From positions 124,001-188,000 of the forward strand of contig VGUJ01000003.1 in NCBI GenBank assembly GCA_016874235.1: a stretch of DNA of 64,000 bases, in the 5' to 3' direction. The stretch comes from Gammaproteobacteria bacterium (GTDB taxonomy: Bacteria; Pseudomonadota; Gammaproteobacteria; Steroidobacterales; Steroidobacteraceae). The position numbers and the translations under genes were made by a program. Of this stretch, positions 8,845 through 18,593 are shown piece by piece; position 1 is the first letter of the stretch; each line of letters starts with the position of its first letter. Under the pieces are notes generated by a model. It made no database searches. It was not told where the DNA came from and worked only from the letters and a program-made list of their open reading frames with translations.

Positions 8845-9450
8845 ATGAGCCGCCACGCCAGACCGCAGCGCATCCTCCTTCTCACGGGTGTATACCTGCT
8901 GGCCGTCATCCTCGGCGTCGGCAGTGCCTGGCTCTGGCTCACGCGAGTGGGTATCTCGGGCGTGGACGCAGGCGCATGGCGCGTCAATCTCCTTGCAGGC
9001 AGCCAGGACGCCGATGCGTATACCCGTGCCCGTATCGCGCTCGGTGCCGTACTCGCCCTGGGTCGCAGCGAGACGCTCTACTACACAACAGATCACGATG
9101 ATCTCGGTGACTCGCTGCGTGCGGAGTGCCGCTATCGCATTGAGGGTCTACCCCCACCCGCTCGATGGTGGAGCGTCACGGCCTATGCCGCCGATCATTT
9201 TCTGTTCCCCAACGATCAAAAACGTTACAGCGTCAACGGCGAAACCGTAACACTCGATGACGCAGGGCGATTCAGCGCCACCATCGGTCCGCCCGCGGAC
9301 GAATCGCGCGGCGATCCCGCATGGATTCCGACGGCGGGTCGCGGAGGAATGCGCCTGACCTTGCGATTGTACGGCGCGTCGGAGAGCGTGCAGCGTGCAC
9401 CGGGGTCGCTCGCTGTCCCGAGCATTCGACGCGTCGGAGAATGTCCGTGA
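8845..9450 (+). CDS. DUF1214 domain protein with N-terminal membrane anchor
   Basis: A 201-residue protein. One hydrophobic segment (about 10-34) is followed by a DUF1214 region: NLLAGSQDADAYTRARIALG, then YRIEGLPPPARWWSVTAYA, NGETVTLDDAGRF, and a final RLTLRLYGAS. DUF1214 usually forms the C-terminal half of a DUF1254-DUF1214 protein of unknown function. Here it is separate and precedes the DUF1254 gene. It starts 8 bp after the hydrolase stop. No enzymatic motif is recognised. Confidence 0.8.
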   Translation: MSRHARPQRILLLTGVYLLAVILGVGSAWLWLTRVGISGVDAGAWRVNLLAGSQDADAYTRARIALGAVLALGRSETLYYTTDHDDLGDSLRAECRYRIEGLPPPARWWSVTAYAADHFLFPNDQKRYSVNGETVTLDDAGRFSATIGPPADESRGDPAWIPTAGRGGMRLTLRLYGASESVQRAPGSLAVPSIRRVGECP

Positions 9451-10028
9451 ATCCAAAGCCATTAAACTGGACGCGACATTTGCTACGTGTGTCGGTCGTC
9501 GTCGTGCTGATGCATGGACTCACGATTTGGGCTGTGCCCCGGCTCATCATGGACCGCATCATCGACTTGGGCACAGCGGACTCGAGTTTGGAGCGTGCGA
9601 ACGGCGTCACACTACCTCCGCCGACCGATCACACTCAGCGCCGCATCGTCATGCCGAGTCCGGATTTGCTTTACGCCACCTGTTTTTTCGATCTCGCTGA
9701 CGGCCCCATTCGAGTGACGCTCTCGACCGATTACCCCCGCTATTGGTCGATCGCCCTCTATGCATCGACCTCAGACAATTTTTTTGTCGTGAATGATCGG
9801 AGTGCTCCGGAAGGACGCGTGGACCTGACGATCCTCCCGTCGAGTCATGATGCTGCAACCTCTAAAGTTCAGCATCACGGCACACAGGTCGTGATATCGC
9901 CCACTCGTCGAGGCATGCTGTTGATGCGTTTACTTGTCAACGAAGATCCAGCCGTACGTGTTTCGGCCGAGGCCGCGCGTCGAAGCATCCGCTGTTCGCG
10001 TGACGCGCGACGGAGCGCCGCCGTATGA
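9441..10028 (+). CDS. DUF1254 domain protein with N-terminal membrane anchor
   Basis: A 195-residue protein with a short hydrophobic N-terminal segment (about 12-30) and a DUF1254-like core: MPSPDLLYATCFFDLADGP, then YPRYWSIALYASTSDNFFV and a basic tail. Function is unknown. ATG 9441 gives a 10-bp overlap with the DUF1214 gene; GTG 9447 would give a GTGA overlap and is an equally good alternative. Together with the preceding gene it looks like a naturally split DUF1254/DUF1214 pair in reversed order. Confidence 0.78.
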   Translation: MSVNPKPLNWTRHLLRVSVVVVLMHGLTIWAVPRLIMDRIIDLGTADSSLERANGVTLPPPTDHTQRRIVMPSPDLLYATCFFDLADGPIRVTLSTDYPRYWSIALYASTSDNFFVVNDRSAPEGRVDLTILPSSHDAATSKVQHHGTQVVISPTRRGMLLMRLLVNEDPAVRVSAEAARRSIRCSRDARRSAAV

Positions 10029-11032
10029 CGCGGCAGAGGATCAAGCCTATTCGCTCGATCGTCGGACTCGGTCTCATCGTTGTTTTATTGGTGGCAACTC
10101 CAAGCGGCTTGGCAGAAACGATCCAGCGCGCACCCTGTGAAGCGGTCGAATCGGGAGATTTTGAACGCTATCGCGAGCGCCAGCTCGCCACCCTCAAAGC
10201 CGAGCAAGCGGCCGCAACGCGCCAGGGCTTGAGTGTCCGAATCGTACGTGACCTCGACTCAGACCTCGGCACCGAAAGTGACTACCTCGCCCGTCAACAG
10301 CCCGGGGTACGCTGCGAGCGTATCGTCTACGAAAGCGACGGACTCAAGATACGTGGATTTCTTTGGACTCCGTCGGCATTAGCGAAGAACCAAAAAATAC
10401 CGATAATAGTGTTCAACCGAGGCGGCTCGGGAGAGGACTCCAAACTCAGACCGAATACACAGTTCGGTTTCGAACGTTTCGTTCGGGCGGGTTACGCGGT
10501 AATCGGCTCTCAGTATCGCGGGAACGACGGGAGCGAGGGCTCCGACGAGCTCGGCGGCGCCGATGTGCGTGACGTCCTTCGGCTCGCCACGATTGCACGC
10601 GAGCTTCCTTTTGCGGACGCAAACAATCTCTTTGCGATGGGCTATTCGCGAGGCGCGATGATGGCGCTGTCAGCCCTTCGCGATGGCGCGACGTTCAACG
10701 CCGTGGCGCTGGTCGGCTTGCCATCGGATTTTCGGACCTCTCAATTCGATCGTCGGTTTTCCCCAAGCTCACCCCAAATGGCGGCAGCCCGAGCACAGCG
10801 TTCCGCTGTACTTTGGGCGGAACGGCTCGACACCCCGATGCTGTTGCTGCAAGGCAGCGGCGACCCGCTCGTCTCGACGGCCGAACAAACCCTACCGTTT
10901 GCGGCGCGCCTGCAAGCACTCGGCAAGCCGTACGAGCTCGTTGTGTACGAGGGCGACAGCCACGGGCTGATCCTCAACGGAAAAGACCGGGATGCCCGAA
11001 TACTGAATTGGTTCGAACGCTTTCGGCGCTGA
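10025..11032 (+). CDS. Secreted alpha/beta hydrolase (prolyl-oligopeptidase/dienelactone-hydrolase-like)
   Basis: A 335-residue hydrolase starting with a basic stretch and a hydrophobic signal segment (about 11-30, ending near GLAET), so it is probably exported. The catalytic domain shows FNRGGSGEDS, a nucleophile elbow GYSRGAM, a GSGDPLVS acid loop and a DSHGL His loop. This arrangement is that of S9-type peptidases and acyl-ester hydrolases. The start overlaps the DUF1254 stop as ATGA, so it is the last gene of the six-gene run. Substrate unknown. Confidence 0.82.
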   Translation: MTRQRIKPIRSIVGLGLIVVLLVATPSGLAETIQRAPCEAVESGDFERYRERQLATLKAEQAAATRQGLSVRIVRDLDSDLGTESDYLARQQPGVRCERIVYESDGLKIRGFLWTPSALAKNQKIPIIVFNRGGSGEDSKLRPNTQFGFERFVRAGYAVIGSQYRGNDGSEGSDELGGADVRDVLRLATIARELPFADANNLFAMGYSRGAMMALSALRDGATFNAVALVGLPSDFRTSQFDRRFSPSSPQMAAARAQRSAVLWAERLDTPMLLLQGSGDPLVSTAEQTLPFAARLQALGKPYELVVYEGDSHGLILNGKDRDARILNWFERFRR

Positions 11033-11075
11033 TCCACAATGCGGAGACCCTAACGGGTCGACAGGCACTAAGGAA

Positions 11076-11151
11076 TGGTGCCGGAAATAGGATTCGAACC
11101 TACGACCTACGCATTACGAATGCGCCGCTCTACCAACTGAGCTATTCCGGC
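11076..11151 (-). tRNA. thrW: tRNA-Thr (anticodon CGU)
   Basis: On the minus strand a 76-nt cloverleaf with encoded CCA. The acceptor arm GCCGGAA pairs with TTCCGGC. The D arm contains AGCTCAGTTGGTAGAGC. The anticodon loop TTCGTAA is closed by GCGCA/TGCGT, giving anticodon CGU. The T loop is GTTCGAATC. It closely resembles E. coli thrW. Confidence 0.96.
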
Positions 11152-11181
11152 GTCCAGACCCGGTCTGGGCCGGGGCGGCGA

Positions 11182-11210
11182 ATCTTAAACTCGCCGCAGG
11201 CGGATGAAAA
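11182..11210 (-). promoter_or_regulatory. Predicted sigma-70 promoter of tRNA-Thr
   Basis: On the minus strand a TTTTCA -35-like hexamer (11205-11210) lies 17 bp from a TAAGAT -10 (11182-11187), followed by a G+C-rich discriminator typical of stable-RNA promoters and then the tRNA about 30 nt later. Confidence 0.45.
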
Positions 11211-11356
11211 GTTCGATCCCCGCCGCTTTGGGGCGGGGGCTGCCGCTCGGGGCAGGTTTTCTTGGGATTAGGGCCCTGAAGGGCTCCGCAGACACTGTCT
11301 CAGCCACCCTGGGTCACCTCGGCCTCTCCCCAGGCCCGCCGGCATGCCCTACGGTC
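11211..11356. other. G+C-rich noncoding gap with hairpins between tRNA-Thr and ispH
   Basis: No gene is recognised here. The stretch holds several inverted repeats. One is CCCCGCC with GGCGGGG; another is CTGCC-GCTCGG-GGCAG at 11240-11255 followed by GTTTTCTT, which could act as a weak plus-strand terminator for the upstream hydrolase operon. No known RNA family was recognised on either strand. Confidence 0.35.
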
Positions 11357-12331
11357 TCAGGCGCGGGTAGAACGCCCGCTAGGCACGGGCGGCACGGGCA
11401 CGCGTAACTCGCGCGGCAAGCCGAAGACCACGTGCTCTTCGCGACCCGCTAACTCGCGCGGTGCCTGCGCACCCCACTGCTTCAGACGATCGATGACTTC
11501 GAGTACCAGGACCTCAGGCGCCGACGCCCCCGCTGAGAGCCCCACGCATTGCTTGCCGTCGAACCACTCGCGACGCAGATCGGCCGCCCCGTCGACGAGG
11601 AAAGCAGGAATGCCCGCTCGCTGACCGAGCTCGACGAGACGATTGGAATTGGAGCTCGCGACTGAGCCCACGACGACGAGGACATCGCACTCGCGTAGTA
11701 AATCTTTGACGGCATCCTGCCGGTTCTGAGTGGCATAGCAGATATCTTCTTTGCGCGGACTCGCAAGTTCTGGAAAACGACGGCGCAGCGTCTCAACAAT
11801 TTCGGCGGTGTCATCGACAGACAGCGTCGTCTGTGTGACGAAGGCGAGGTTCGAAGGGTTTTGAACGTTAAGTGAGGCGGCATCGTCCACCGACTCGACA
11901 AGATGGATCTTGCCGCCGAAGGAGGTATCGAAACGCCCAAGCGTTCCCTCCACCTCCGGGTGCCCGTCGTGACCGATCAGAATGACCTCACGGGCCTCGC
12001 GCGAATAGCGACGAACTTCCATGTGCACCTTGGTCACCAGCGGACAGGTCGCATCGAACACGGTGAGCCCGCGGCGCGAAGCCTCATCCTCCACCGCCTT
12101 CGACACGCCGTGAGCCGAGAAAATAACCGTCGCACCGTCAGGAACCTCATCGAGTTCCTCGACGAATATCGCACCCATCGAGCGCAAGCGCTCGACGACA
12201 TGACGGTTATGAACGACCTCGTGTCGAACGTGGATGGGTGTACCAAAGAGCGCAATGGCACGCTCGACGATATCGATCGCCCGATCGACACCGGCGCAGA
12301 ACCCGCGCGGATTCGCGAGCAATATGTTCAT
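11357..12331 (-). CDS. ispH: 4-hydroxy-3-methylbut-2-enyl diphosphate reductase
   Basis: A 324-residue iron-sulfur enzyme for the last step of the MEP isoprenoid pathway, giving IPP and DMAPP. The three cluster cysteines are visible in [12 protein letters not shown] (Cys12), FDATCPLV and [10 protein letters not shown], and the active-site segments HEVVHN and SAHGVSK are present. ATG 12331 overlaps the lspA stop as ATGA and gives the canonical [14 protein letters not shown] start; the longer frame is not real. A Pro/Arg-rich C-terminal tail follows. Confidence 0.97.
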   Translation of the reverse strand: MNILLANPRGFCAGVDRAIDIVERAIALFGTPIHVRHEVVHNRHVVERLRSMGAIFVEELDEVPDGATVIFSAHGVSKAVEDEASRRGLTVFDATCPLVTKVHMEVRRYSREAREVILIGHDGHPEVEGTLGRFDTSFGGKIHLVESVDDAASLNVQNPSNLAFVTQTTLSVDDTAEIVETLRRRFPELASPRKEDICYATQNRQDAVKDLLRECDVLVVVGSVASSNSNRLVELGQRAGIPAFLVDGAADLRREWFDGKQCVGLSAGASAPEVLVLEVIDRLKQWGAQAPRELAGREEHVVFGLPRELRVPVPPVPSGRSTRA

Positions 12332-12852
12332 CGGCTGCGCCTCCAATCGGCGAAGGCGTCGTAGATGAGCAAGATGGCGCCCACGGTGATAGCCGCATCG
12401 GCGATGTTGAACGCCGGAAAGTAGGCTTGCTGCCAATGCACGTGGATGAAGTCGATGACGAAGCCGTGCTCGAAACGGTCGATGACATTGCCGATGGCCC
12501 CAGAGAGCACCAGCGCGAGCGCGAGCGCGAGCACCCGTTCACGGCTTGCGTGCAACGTGCGCAGCCAGACGATCAGCGCGACACTCACGACGACGGCCAA
12601 AATACTGAAGAAGTAGCGCTGCCAGCCGCCGGCATCCGCCAGGAAACTGAACGCCGCGCCTGGGTTGTGTAGGCGAGTGATGTCGAGCCAAAAAAACACC
12701 GGCGTGAACTCGCCGAGCTCGTAATACGTTTCGATCCAAGCCTTGCTCGTCTGATCGGCGATGATGAGGAGCGCTGACAGCCACAGCCAGCGCCAGCCGC
12801 TCTCTCGCCAACGAACGGCCGCCAGTGCCTCGCGCAGAGACGATCCACTCAT
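12328..12852 (-). CDS. lspA: Lipoprotein signal peptidase (signal peptidase II)
   Basis: A 174-residue inner-membrane aspartyl protease that cleaves prolipoprotein signal peptides. It has four predicted membrane segments. The catalytic dyad Asps are in [11 protein letters not shown] and FNIADAAI, and NPGAAFSFL is also conserved. ATG 12852 overlaps the ileS stop as ATGA. It sits in the conserved ileS-lspA-ispH order. Confidence 0.96.
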   Translation of the reverse strand: MSGSSLREALAAVRWRESGWRWLWLSALLIIADQTSKAWIETYYELGEFTPVFFWLDITRLHNPGAAFSFLADAGGWQRYFFSILAVVVSVALIVWLRTLHASRERVLALALALVLSGAIGNVIDRFEHGFVIDFIHVHWQQAYFPAFNIADAAITVGAILLIYDAFADWRRSR

Positions 12853-15653
12853 GCGAAACGACGCTCCTCTCCGGACCCTGCGACATTGACGACACAGCGG
12901 CCACAAAGTTCAGGATGCTCCGCATGGTGGCCGACATCGTCCCGACGATGCCAGCAGCGCGTGCATTTCGGCGCGGTCGTGGCCTTCACACGAACGGTCG
13001 CCGCGGAGACGGCCGAATCGACGACGACCCGAGCCGCTGACGTGATGAAGAAAAATCTCAACTCATCACCGAGCGCGCCGTAGCGAGCCTGTTCGCTCGC
13101 GGGCACAGCAATCTCCACTTCCGCTTCGAGGGGCGAACCGATTTCACCGGCTTCACGCAGTCGCTCGAGCTCGCGCGCCACCTCGCCTCGCAGGGCGAGC
13201 AAAGCGTCCCAATCGATGGAGTCCGACGACACGTCAGGCAGGGTGTGCCAGACCGAGTGGAACACTGAAGCCTCGCGACGAGCCGGTAGCTGCGTCCAAA
13301 TTTCTTCGGCAGTAAACGACAACACGGGTGCGAGCCACCGCACCATAGCCTCGACGATGTGATACATCGCCGTCTGCGCAGAGCGTCGCGCATGACTTTT
13401 TGGTGCCGTGGTGTAGAGACGATCTTTGAGTACGTCGAGATAGCACCCGCCCAGCTCGACGACACAGAACCCGTGCACCTTCTGATAGACCAGATGGAAC
13501 TGGTAATCGCGGTAGGCCGTGATCACGTCATCATGCAGCGCTCTCGCCCGACCGAGCGCCCAGCGATCGAGAGCGATCATCTCTTTGACCGGCACCGCAT
13601 CCGTCGCCGGGTCGAACCCTGCGAGATTGCCGAGCAGAAAGCGCACCGTATTGCGAATACGGCGATAGCTGTCAGACATTCGTTTCAAGATTTCATCGGA
13701 CACGCTCATTTCATTGGCGTAGTCCGTCGAGGCGACCCACAAGCGCAGCACGTCGGCGCCAAGACTCTGCATCACCTTTTGCGGCGCGATGACGTTACCG
13801 AGCGACTTCGACATCTTCCGACCCTTGTCATCGACCGTGAACCCGTGAGTCAGCACGCCCTTGTACGGCGCACGGCGGTGCAGGGCTTCGGACATCAACA
13901 AAGACGAGTGGAACCAGCCGCGATGCTGATCGGAGCCTTCGAGATACAGATCTACGGGCCCTTCGATTTCTGGGCGCTGGGCCGCCACACACTCAAAGGA
14001 CAGACCAGAATCCGCCCAAACGTCCATGACGTCGGTGACTTTGTCGTACTGAGCGGCCTCGGCGCCGAGGAGTTCGGCTGGATCGAGCGCGAACCACGCC
14101 TCGATACCACCCTGCTCGACCTTGGCTGCCGCACGATCGATGAGCGCGACGGTATCCGGGTGTAATTCACCGGTGGTTTTGTGGACGAACAGCGGAATGG
14201 GCACACCCCAAGTCCGCTGACGCGAGATACACCAATCGGGACGATTCTCGATCATGCCGGTGATGCGCTGCTCGCCCCAGGCGGGCGTCCAAGTGACTTT
14301 TTTGATGTCCTCGAGCGCACCGGCGCGCAGCCCGCGCTGATCCATGCTGATGAACCACTGCGGCGTCGCGCGGAAGATCACCGGGGTTTTGTGACGCCAG
14401 CAATGCGGATAACTATGACGATAAGGCGCGTGCTTCACGAGCGCCCCGCTCTCGCGCATGAGTCCGATCAAGGTCTCGCCCGCCTCGTCGAGTTTGAGAC
14501 CCGCGACGAGCGGCGTACCCTCGATGAACCGACCGTCACCGCCCACGGGGTTGCGCACGGGGAGTCCATACTTTTGACCGACGGCGAAGTCTTCCTGACC
14601 ATGCGCAGGCGCCGTGTGCACCGCGCCTGTCCCGGCATCGAGTGTCACGTGATCGCCCACGATCACCGGTACCTCGCGATCGAGGAACGGGTGCTTCAAC
14701 ATCAAGCCTTCGAGCGCCACGCCTTTGAAGCGCGCGATCGGCTTGAGGCTCTCCGATTCGATGCCATACCGAGCGGCAACGGCGCCGAGCAGTTCGCCCG
14801 CAAGCACAACCAGCCGCGACGGGAACTCGCCCTGTGCGGGCACGTGCACAAGCGCGTACTCGATTTCAGGACCGACTGTGACCGCCTCATTCGCCGGGAG
14901 CGTCCAAGGGGTCGTCGTCCAGATCACGAGCGCCGGACGCAGGCCCTCTGCCATCTTTTCGCCGGGGCGCAAGCCGATACGCGCGCGTAAGTCATCGACA
15001 TCGACGACTTTGAATGCGACGTCGATCGCAGGCGAGGTTTTGTCTTCGTACTCCACTTCGGCTTCGGCCAGCGCTGAGCGGCAATCGAGGCACCAGTGCA
15101 CAGGCTTTGCGCCCTTGTAGAGATGTCCGTTCTGCACGATGCGCCCGAAAGCGCGCATCTGCTCGGCTTCATAGGCCGGATCCATGGTGCGATACGGACG
15201 ATCCCAATCACCGAGCACACCGAGTCGCTTGAAATCGGTTCGCTGCAGTTCGATTTGTTCGGCCGCAAACGCGCGACAGGCTGCACGGAAGGCATTAACG
15301 TCGAGTTTTTGACCCGGCCGTCCGTGTTTCTTTTCGACGGCGAGCTCGATCGGAAGACCATGACAGTCCCAGCCCGGGATGTATGGCGCATCAAACCCGT
15401 CGAGCGTGCGCGACTTGACGATGATGTCCTTCAATATTTTGTTGAGCGCATGACCAATGTGGATGCTTCCGTTGGCATACGGCGGACCATCGTGCAGGAC
15501 GAAACGCGGACGACCTTTGGCGATGCGTCGCAGCTCACCGTAGGTGTCGCTCGTCTGCCAACGCTCAACGAAAGCCGGCTCGCGCGTCGCGAGATCAGCC
15601 TTCATCGGGAAGGCTGTCTGCGGAAGATTGACCGTCTGCTTGTAATCCGTCAC
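12849..15653 (-). CDS. ileS: Isoleucyl-tRNA synthetase
   Basis: A class I aminoacyl-tRNA synthetase of about 934 residues. The HIGH motif is in [11 protein letters not shown] and KMSKS is in [11 protein letters not shown]. The editing (CP1) domain is long, and the C-terminal zinc site shows [10 protein letters not shown] and ELCGRCVV. The GTG at 15653 yields [11 protein letters not shown], matching the usual MTDYK start, and overlaps the ribF stop as GTGA. An ATG five codons upstream (15668) is the alternative. It lies in the order ribF-ileS-lspA-ispH. Confidence 0.96.
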   Translation of the reverse strand: MTDYKQTVNLPQTAFPMKADLATREPAFVERWQTSDTYGELRRIAKGRPRFVLHDGPPYANGSIHIGHALNKILKDIIVKSRTLDGFDAPYIPGWDCHGLPIELAVEKKHGRPGQKLDVNAFRAACRAFAAEQIELQRTDFKRLGVLGDWDRPYRTMDPAYEAEQMRAFGRIVQNGHLYKGAKPVHWCLDCRSALAEAEVEYEDKTSPAIDVAFKVVDVDDLRARIGLRPGEKMAEGLRPALVIWTTTPWTLPANEAVTVGPEIEYALVHVPAQGEFPSRLVVLAGELLGAVAARYGIESESLKPIARFKGVALEGLMLKHPFLDREVPVIVGDHVTLDAGTGAVHTAPAHGQEDFAVGQKYGLPVRNPVGGDGRFIEGTPLVAGLKLDEAGETLIGLMRESGALVKHAPYRHSYPHCWRHKTPVIFRATPQWFISMDQRGLRAGALEDIKKVTWTPAWGEQRITGMIENRPDWCISRQRTWGVPIPLFVHKTTGELHPDTVALIDRAAAKVEQGGIEAWFALDPAELLGAEAAQYDKVTDVMDVWADSGLSFECVAAQRPEIEGPVDLYLEGSDQHRGWFHSSLLMSEALHRRAPYKGVLTHGFTVDDKGRKMSKSLGNVIAPQKVMQSLGADVLRLWVASTDYANEMSVSDEILKRMSDSYRRIRNTVRFLLGNLAGFDPATDAVPVKEMIALDRWALGRARALHDDVITAYRDYQFHLVYQKVHGFCVVELGGCYLDVLKDRLYTTAPKSHARRSAQTAMYHIVEAMVRWLAPVLSFTAEEIWTQLPARREASVFHSVWHTLPDVSSDSIDWDALLALRGEVARELERLREAGEIGSPLEAEVEIAVPASEQARYGALGDELRFFFITSAARVVVDSAVSAATVRVKATTAPKCTRCWHRRDDVGHHAEHPELCGRCVVNVAGSGEERRFA

Positions 15654-16594
15654 TGCTCTGTCACCCATTCACGCGCGGTTCGCGCATCGACCTGCATCTG
15701 AACCACCATCAACTCGACGCTCTCGAACCGCAACTCGTCGCGCAGGTGAGCGACGAACTCGATCTCGAGTTCGCGACCATACAGGTCACCGGAAAAATCG
15801 AATACGAACGTTTCGAGCAACGGCTCCACGCCCCCGACCGTGGGGCGCGTGCCGAGACTCGCCACGCCACCGAAAGGCGACCCGGCGATGCCGTGTACTC
15901 GAACGGCAAAGACGCCGCTGAGCGGCAGTCGTCGTCGTCGAACTCGAATGTTAGCCGTCGGGAAGCCAAGCGTGCGGCCAAGTTGCTGACCGGCCACCAC
16001 CCGACCCCGCATGGTGTAGGGTCGCCCGAGCAGGCGCGCCGCCCGGGGCAGATCGCGCACCGCCAACGCATGCCGCAGTTCAGAGCTGCTGACGCGCTCG
16101 GCCCCGAGTCGGACGGGCTCGATGACCTCGACCCAAAACCCGCTACCCTCACTCGCAGCCTGCAGGAAGGTGGCATCGGCCTCGCCGTGCCGACCAAAGC
16201 GGAAATCGTGGCCCACGACGATGCCCGCGGCGCCCAGGTCTTCGACTAGCAGCCTCAGGAAGTCTGCACCCGACAACTGCCGCAACGCCTCATGGAACCG
16301 AAGCAAGACGAAGGCATTGAGCCCCGCTTGTTCGAAGAGCCGCCAGCGCTCGCGGAAATTAGTGAGCCGTGCCGGCGCCGTCTCGGGGGACAAATACTCT
16401 CGCGGCATCGGCTCGAAGCTCACGATGAGGGCCGGTCGACCCTCTGCCCTTGCGCGCTCGAGCGTGCGTGAGATCAAGGTCTGATGTCCGCGATGCACGC
16501 CATCGAAACTGCCGATGGTGACGATGCCGCCGCGTAGGTCTTCGGGCACGGCACGCGTGCCGCGCAGCAGCCTGAGGGACGATCGCGCCGACAT
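15650..16594 (-). CDS. ribF: Bifunctional riboflavin kinase / FAD synthetase
   Basis: A 314-residue enzyme making FMN and FAD. The N-terminal adenylyltransferase domain begins with [15 protein letters not shown] and contains [14 protein letters not shown]. The C-terminal kinase domain has [20 protein letters not shown] and LGTRPTVGG. The ATG (16594) overlaps the murJ stop by one base (TGATG). It is co-oriented with murJ and ileS. Confidence 0.96.
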   Translation of the reverse strand: MSARSSLRLLRGTRAVPEDLRGGIVTIGSFDGVHRGHQTLISRTLERARAEGRPALIVSFEPMPREYLSPETAPARLTNFRERWRLFEQAGLNAFVLLRFHEALRQLSGADFLRLLVEDLGAAGIVVGHDFRFGRHGEADATFLQAASEGSGFWVEVIEPVRLGAERVSSSELRHALAVRDLPRAARLLGRPYTMRGRVVAGQQLGRTLGFPTANIRVRRRRLPLSGVFAVRVHGIAGSPFGGVASLGTRPTVGGVEPLLETFVFDFSGDLYGRELEIEFVAHLRDELRFESVELMVVQMQVDARTAREWVTEQ

Positions 16595-18150
16595 CACGCC
16601 CCTCGCAAATGCGCAGGTCGCAGCCCGAGCAGCCCGAGCGCGGCACTGTAGGTCGCCACACCCGCCAGGATGCAGCCTGACAACAGCACCGCCCGATCGA
16701 GCGGCGAGGCATCGAGCCATTCATTGAGCGCAGGGCTCACCGCCCACAGCGCCACGGCCATCAAGGAATTGGCGATCAGCACCCGAAGACCGAGCGCTCT
16801 CCATCCTGAAGAAGGGCGATAGACACCCTCGCGTCTTAACCCACTCCAGAGCAGGAAACTATTGAGCGTTGCAGAGAGACAGGTCGACGTCGCCAGCAAT
16901 ACGAACGGCGTCGCAAACCCCGCAAAGTGTGCAGGTAAGACCACGACGAGGTTGAAACCCATATTGACGGCGAGCGCGATCAGGCCGACACGGACAGGCG
17001 TTCTGGTGTCTTGCCGCGCGAAGTAACCGGGCGCAAGTACTTTGACGAGACTGAAGCCGATGAGACCCCAGGAGTACGCCATGAGGCCGTACTGGGTCAT
17101 GAGCACGTCTTTGTCAGAGAATTGACCGTAGCCGAAGATGGTCGCGGTGATGGGGCCTGCGAGCACGAGCAAGCCCACCGTCGCCGGCGTCACGATGACG
17201 AGCACGAGGCGCAGAGACCAATCGAGCGTGGCCGAGAATCGAGCGGCATCGCCCGTCGCATGCTGAGCCGAGAGCCGCGGCAAAATCACCGTGGCAAGCG
17301 CGATACTAAATACACCGAGCGCGAACTCCATCAAGCGATCTGCATAGTAGAGCCACGCGATGCTACCGGTGACGAGGAACGACGCAATGAGCGTATCGAG
17401 TAGCAGACTCACCTGCGCCATCGACGAGCCGAAGATTCCCGGGATCATCAACTTACCGATACGGCGTACGCCCTCGGCCGCGGGTCGCCAGCGTGGCATC
17501 GACAGCAAACCGAGTCGCGCAACCGACGGCAACTGAAACAGCAATTGCGCCACACCCGCGACGAACACGCCGATGGCAAGCGCCACACCCGGGTTGTCGG
17601 AGTTCGAGGCGATTGCGACCGCGAACAGAATCATCACGAGGTTCATCACGACCTGCGTGAACGCCGGCACGGCGAATCGACCGTAGCTGTTCAGCACGCC
17701 ACTGAAGAGCGCAGTCAAAGAGATGAAAAAGAGATACGGAAACGTCCAGCGCAGCATGTCGACGGCGAGCTCGTACTTGCCGGCCTCCTGCGTGAAGCCG
17801 GGCGCGAAGAGCAAAATAATGATCGGGGCGGCGACGACACCGATCGCCGTCACGATCAACAACGCCCCGCCGAGCGTTCCGGCCACGCCCGCCACGAGCT
17901 CGCGCACCTCACCCTCGTCGCGACGGACCTTGTATTCGGAGATCACGGGAACGAAGGACTGCGAAAATGCCCCCTCGGCAAACAAGCGGCGCAGGAAGTT
18001 CGGGATCTTGAAGGCGACCAGGAACGCGTCCATCAGCGTGCCGGCACCGAAGGTCTGCGAATAGACCATGTCGCGCAGCAAACCGGTAACCCGGGATAGC
18101 AAGGTGGTGAGGCCCACCACCGAGGTGCTCTTGAAGATCGCGCGACTCAT
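16594..18150 (-). CDS. murJ: Lipid II flippase
   Basis: A 518-residue polytopic inner-membrane protein with about 14 helices. It flips lipid II for peptidoglycan synthesis. The N-terminus MSRAIFKSTSVVGLTTLLSR and the following TGLLRDMVYSQTFGAG and FAEGAFSQSFVPV are MurJ/MviN signatures. The start at 18150 is chosen because the extra ten upstream residues are not conserved. It is the first gene of the murJ-ribF-ileS-lspA-ispH run and divergent from rpsT. Confidence 0.96.
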   Translation of the reverse strand: MSRAIFKSTSVVGLTTLLSRVTGLLRDMVYSQTFGAGTLMDAFLVAFKIPNFLRRLFAEGAFSQSFVPVISEYKVRRDEGEVRELVAGVAGTLGGALLIVTAIGVVAAPIIILLFAPGFTQEAGKYELAVDMLRWTFPYLFFISLTALFSGVLNSYGRFAVPAFTQVVMNLVMILFAVAIASNSDNPGVALAIGVFVAGVAQLLFQLPSVARLGLLSMPRWRPAAEGVRRIGKLMIPGIFGSSMAQVSLLLDTLIASFLVTGSIAWLYYADRLMEFALGVFSIALATVILPRLSAQHATGDAARFSATLDWSLRLVLVIVTPATVGLLVLAGPITATIFGYGQFSDKDVLMTQYGLMAYSWGLIGFSLVKVLAPGYFARQDTRTPVRVGLIALAVNMGFNLVVVLPAHFAGFATPFVLLATSTCLSATLNSFLLWSGLRREGVYRPSSGWRALGLRVLIANSLMAVALWAVSPALNEWLDASPLDRAVLLSGCILAGVATYSAALGLLGLRPAHLRGA

Positions 18151-18207
18151 GACTGCCGTGTGGGGACCCCGCGAGTCCAACTATACCGGAGCTGCCCCTC
18201 TTTAGCG

Positions 18208-18236
18208 TTGACAACCCCCCGTTACACCCCGAAAAT
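18208..18236 (+). promoter_or_regulatory. Predicted sigma-70 promoter of rpsT
   Basis: A consensus -35 TTGACA (18208-18213), a 17-bp spacer and a -10-like GAAAAT (18231-18236), about 30 bp upstream of the rpsT GTG. The C-rich spacer is unusual. Confidence 0.55.
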
Positions 18237-18268
18237 ACGCGCCTTTTTTACGACCCCGAGCATCATCC

Positions 18269-18538
18269 GTGGCCAACACCAAGTCCGCCGAAAAAGCCGC
18301 CCGCCAGGCTGTCAAACATCGCGCCCGCAACGTTGCGCTGCGTTCCCGTTCTCGCTCCGCGATTCGCGAGGCGGTCGAGACCATCGCCAAGGGCGATAAG
18401 GCGGCGGCTCCTGCTGCGGTACGCAAGGCGGCCTCCTCGGTCGACTCGATGGTCAACAAGGGCCTCGTTCACCGAAACAAGGCATCGCGCCACAAGAAGC
18501 GCCTGGCTGCCAAGCTGAAGAAGCTCGCCGGCAAGTAA
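18269..18538 (+). CDS. rpsT: 30S ribosomal protein S20
   Basis: An 89-residue, very basic protein of the 30S subunit. Its GTG start gives MANTKSAEKAARQAVKHR, a canonical S20 N-terminus, and the C-terminus is KKRLAAKLKKLAGK. The position next to murJ on the opposite strand is common in gammaproteobacteria. A strong hairpin terminator follows 25 bp after the stop. Confidence 0.97.
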   Translation: MANTKSAEKAARQAVKHRARNVALRSRSRSAIREAVETIAKGDKAAAPAAVRKAASSVDSMVNKGLVHRNKASRHKKRLAAKLKKLAGK

Positions 18539-18563
18539 AAGATCGTCTCGATCTCGTTCAACG

Positions 18564-18593
18564 AAAAACCGGCCTAGCGCCGGTTTTTCTTTT
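18564..18593. terminator. Bidirectional rho-independent terminator (rpsT / TfoX-C gene)
   Basis: A perfect 10-bp stem (AAAAACCGGC, 18564-18573, with GCCGGTTTTT, 18579-18588) and a 5-nt loop, followed by CTTTTT on the plus strand. The left arm's A-run gives a U-tract on the minus strand, so it can also end the convergent TfoX-C transcript, whose stop codon lies inside the stem. Confidence 0.88.

Noticed and set aside
11211-11356. GGCTGAGA and stacked hairpins suggesting a TPP riboswitch or small RNA
   Set aside because: The other conserved TPP elements (ACCTGAT...GGGTAATGCC) are absent, no thiamine gene is downstream, and no known RNA fold was recognised.
13359-14165. Open frame of 268 codons antisense to ileS
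   Set aside because: Shadow of ileS codon structure; no start context or homology.
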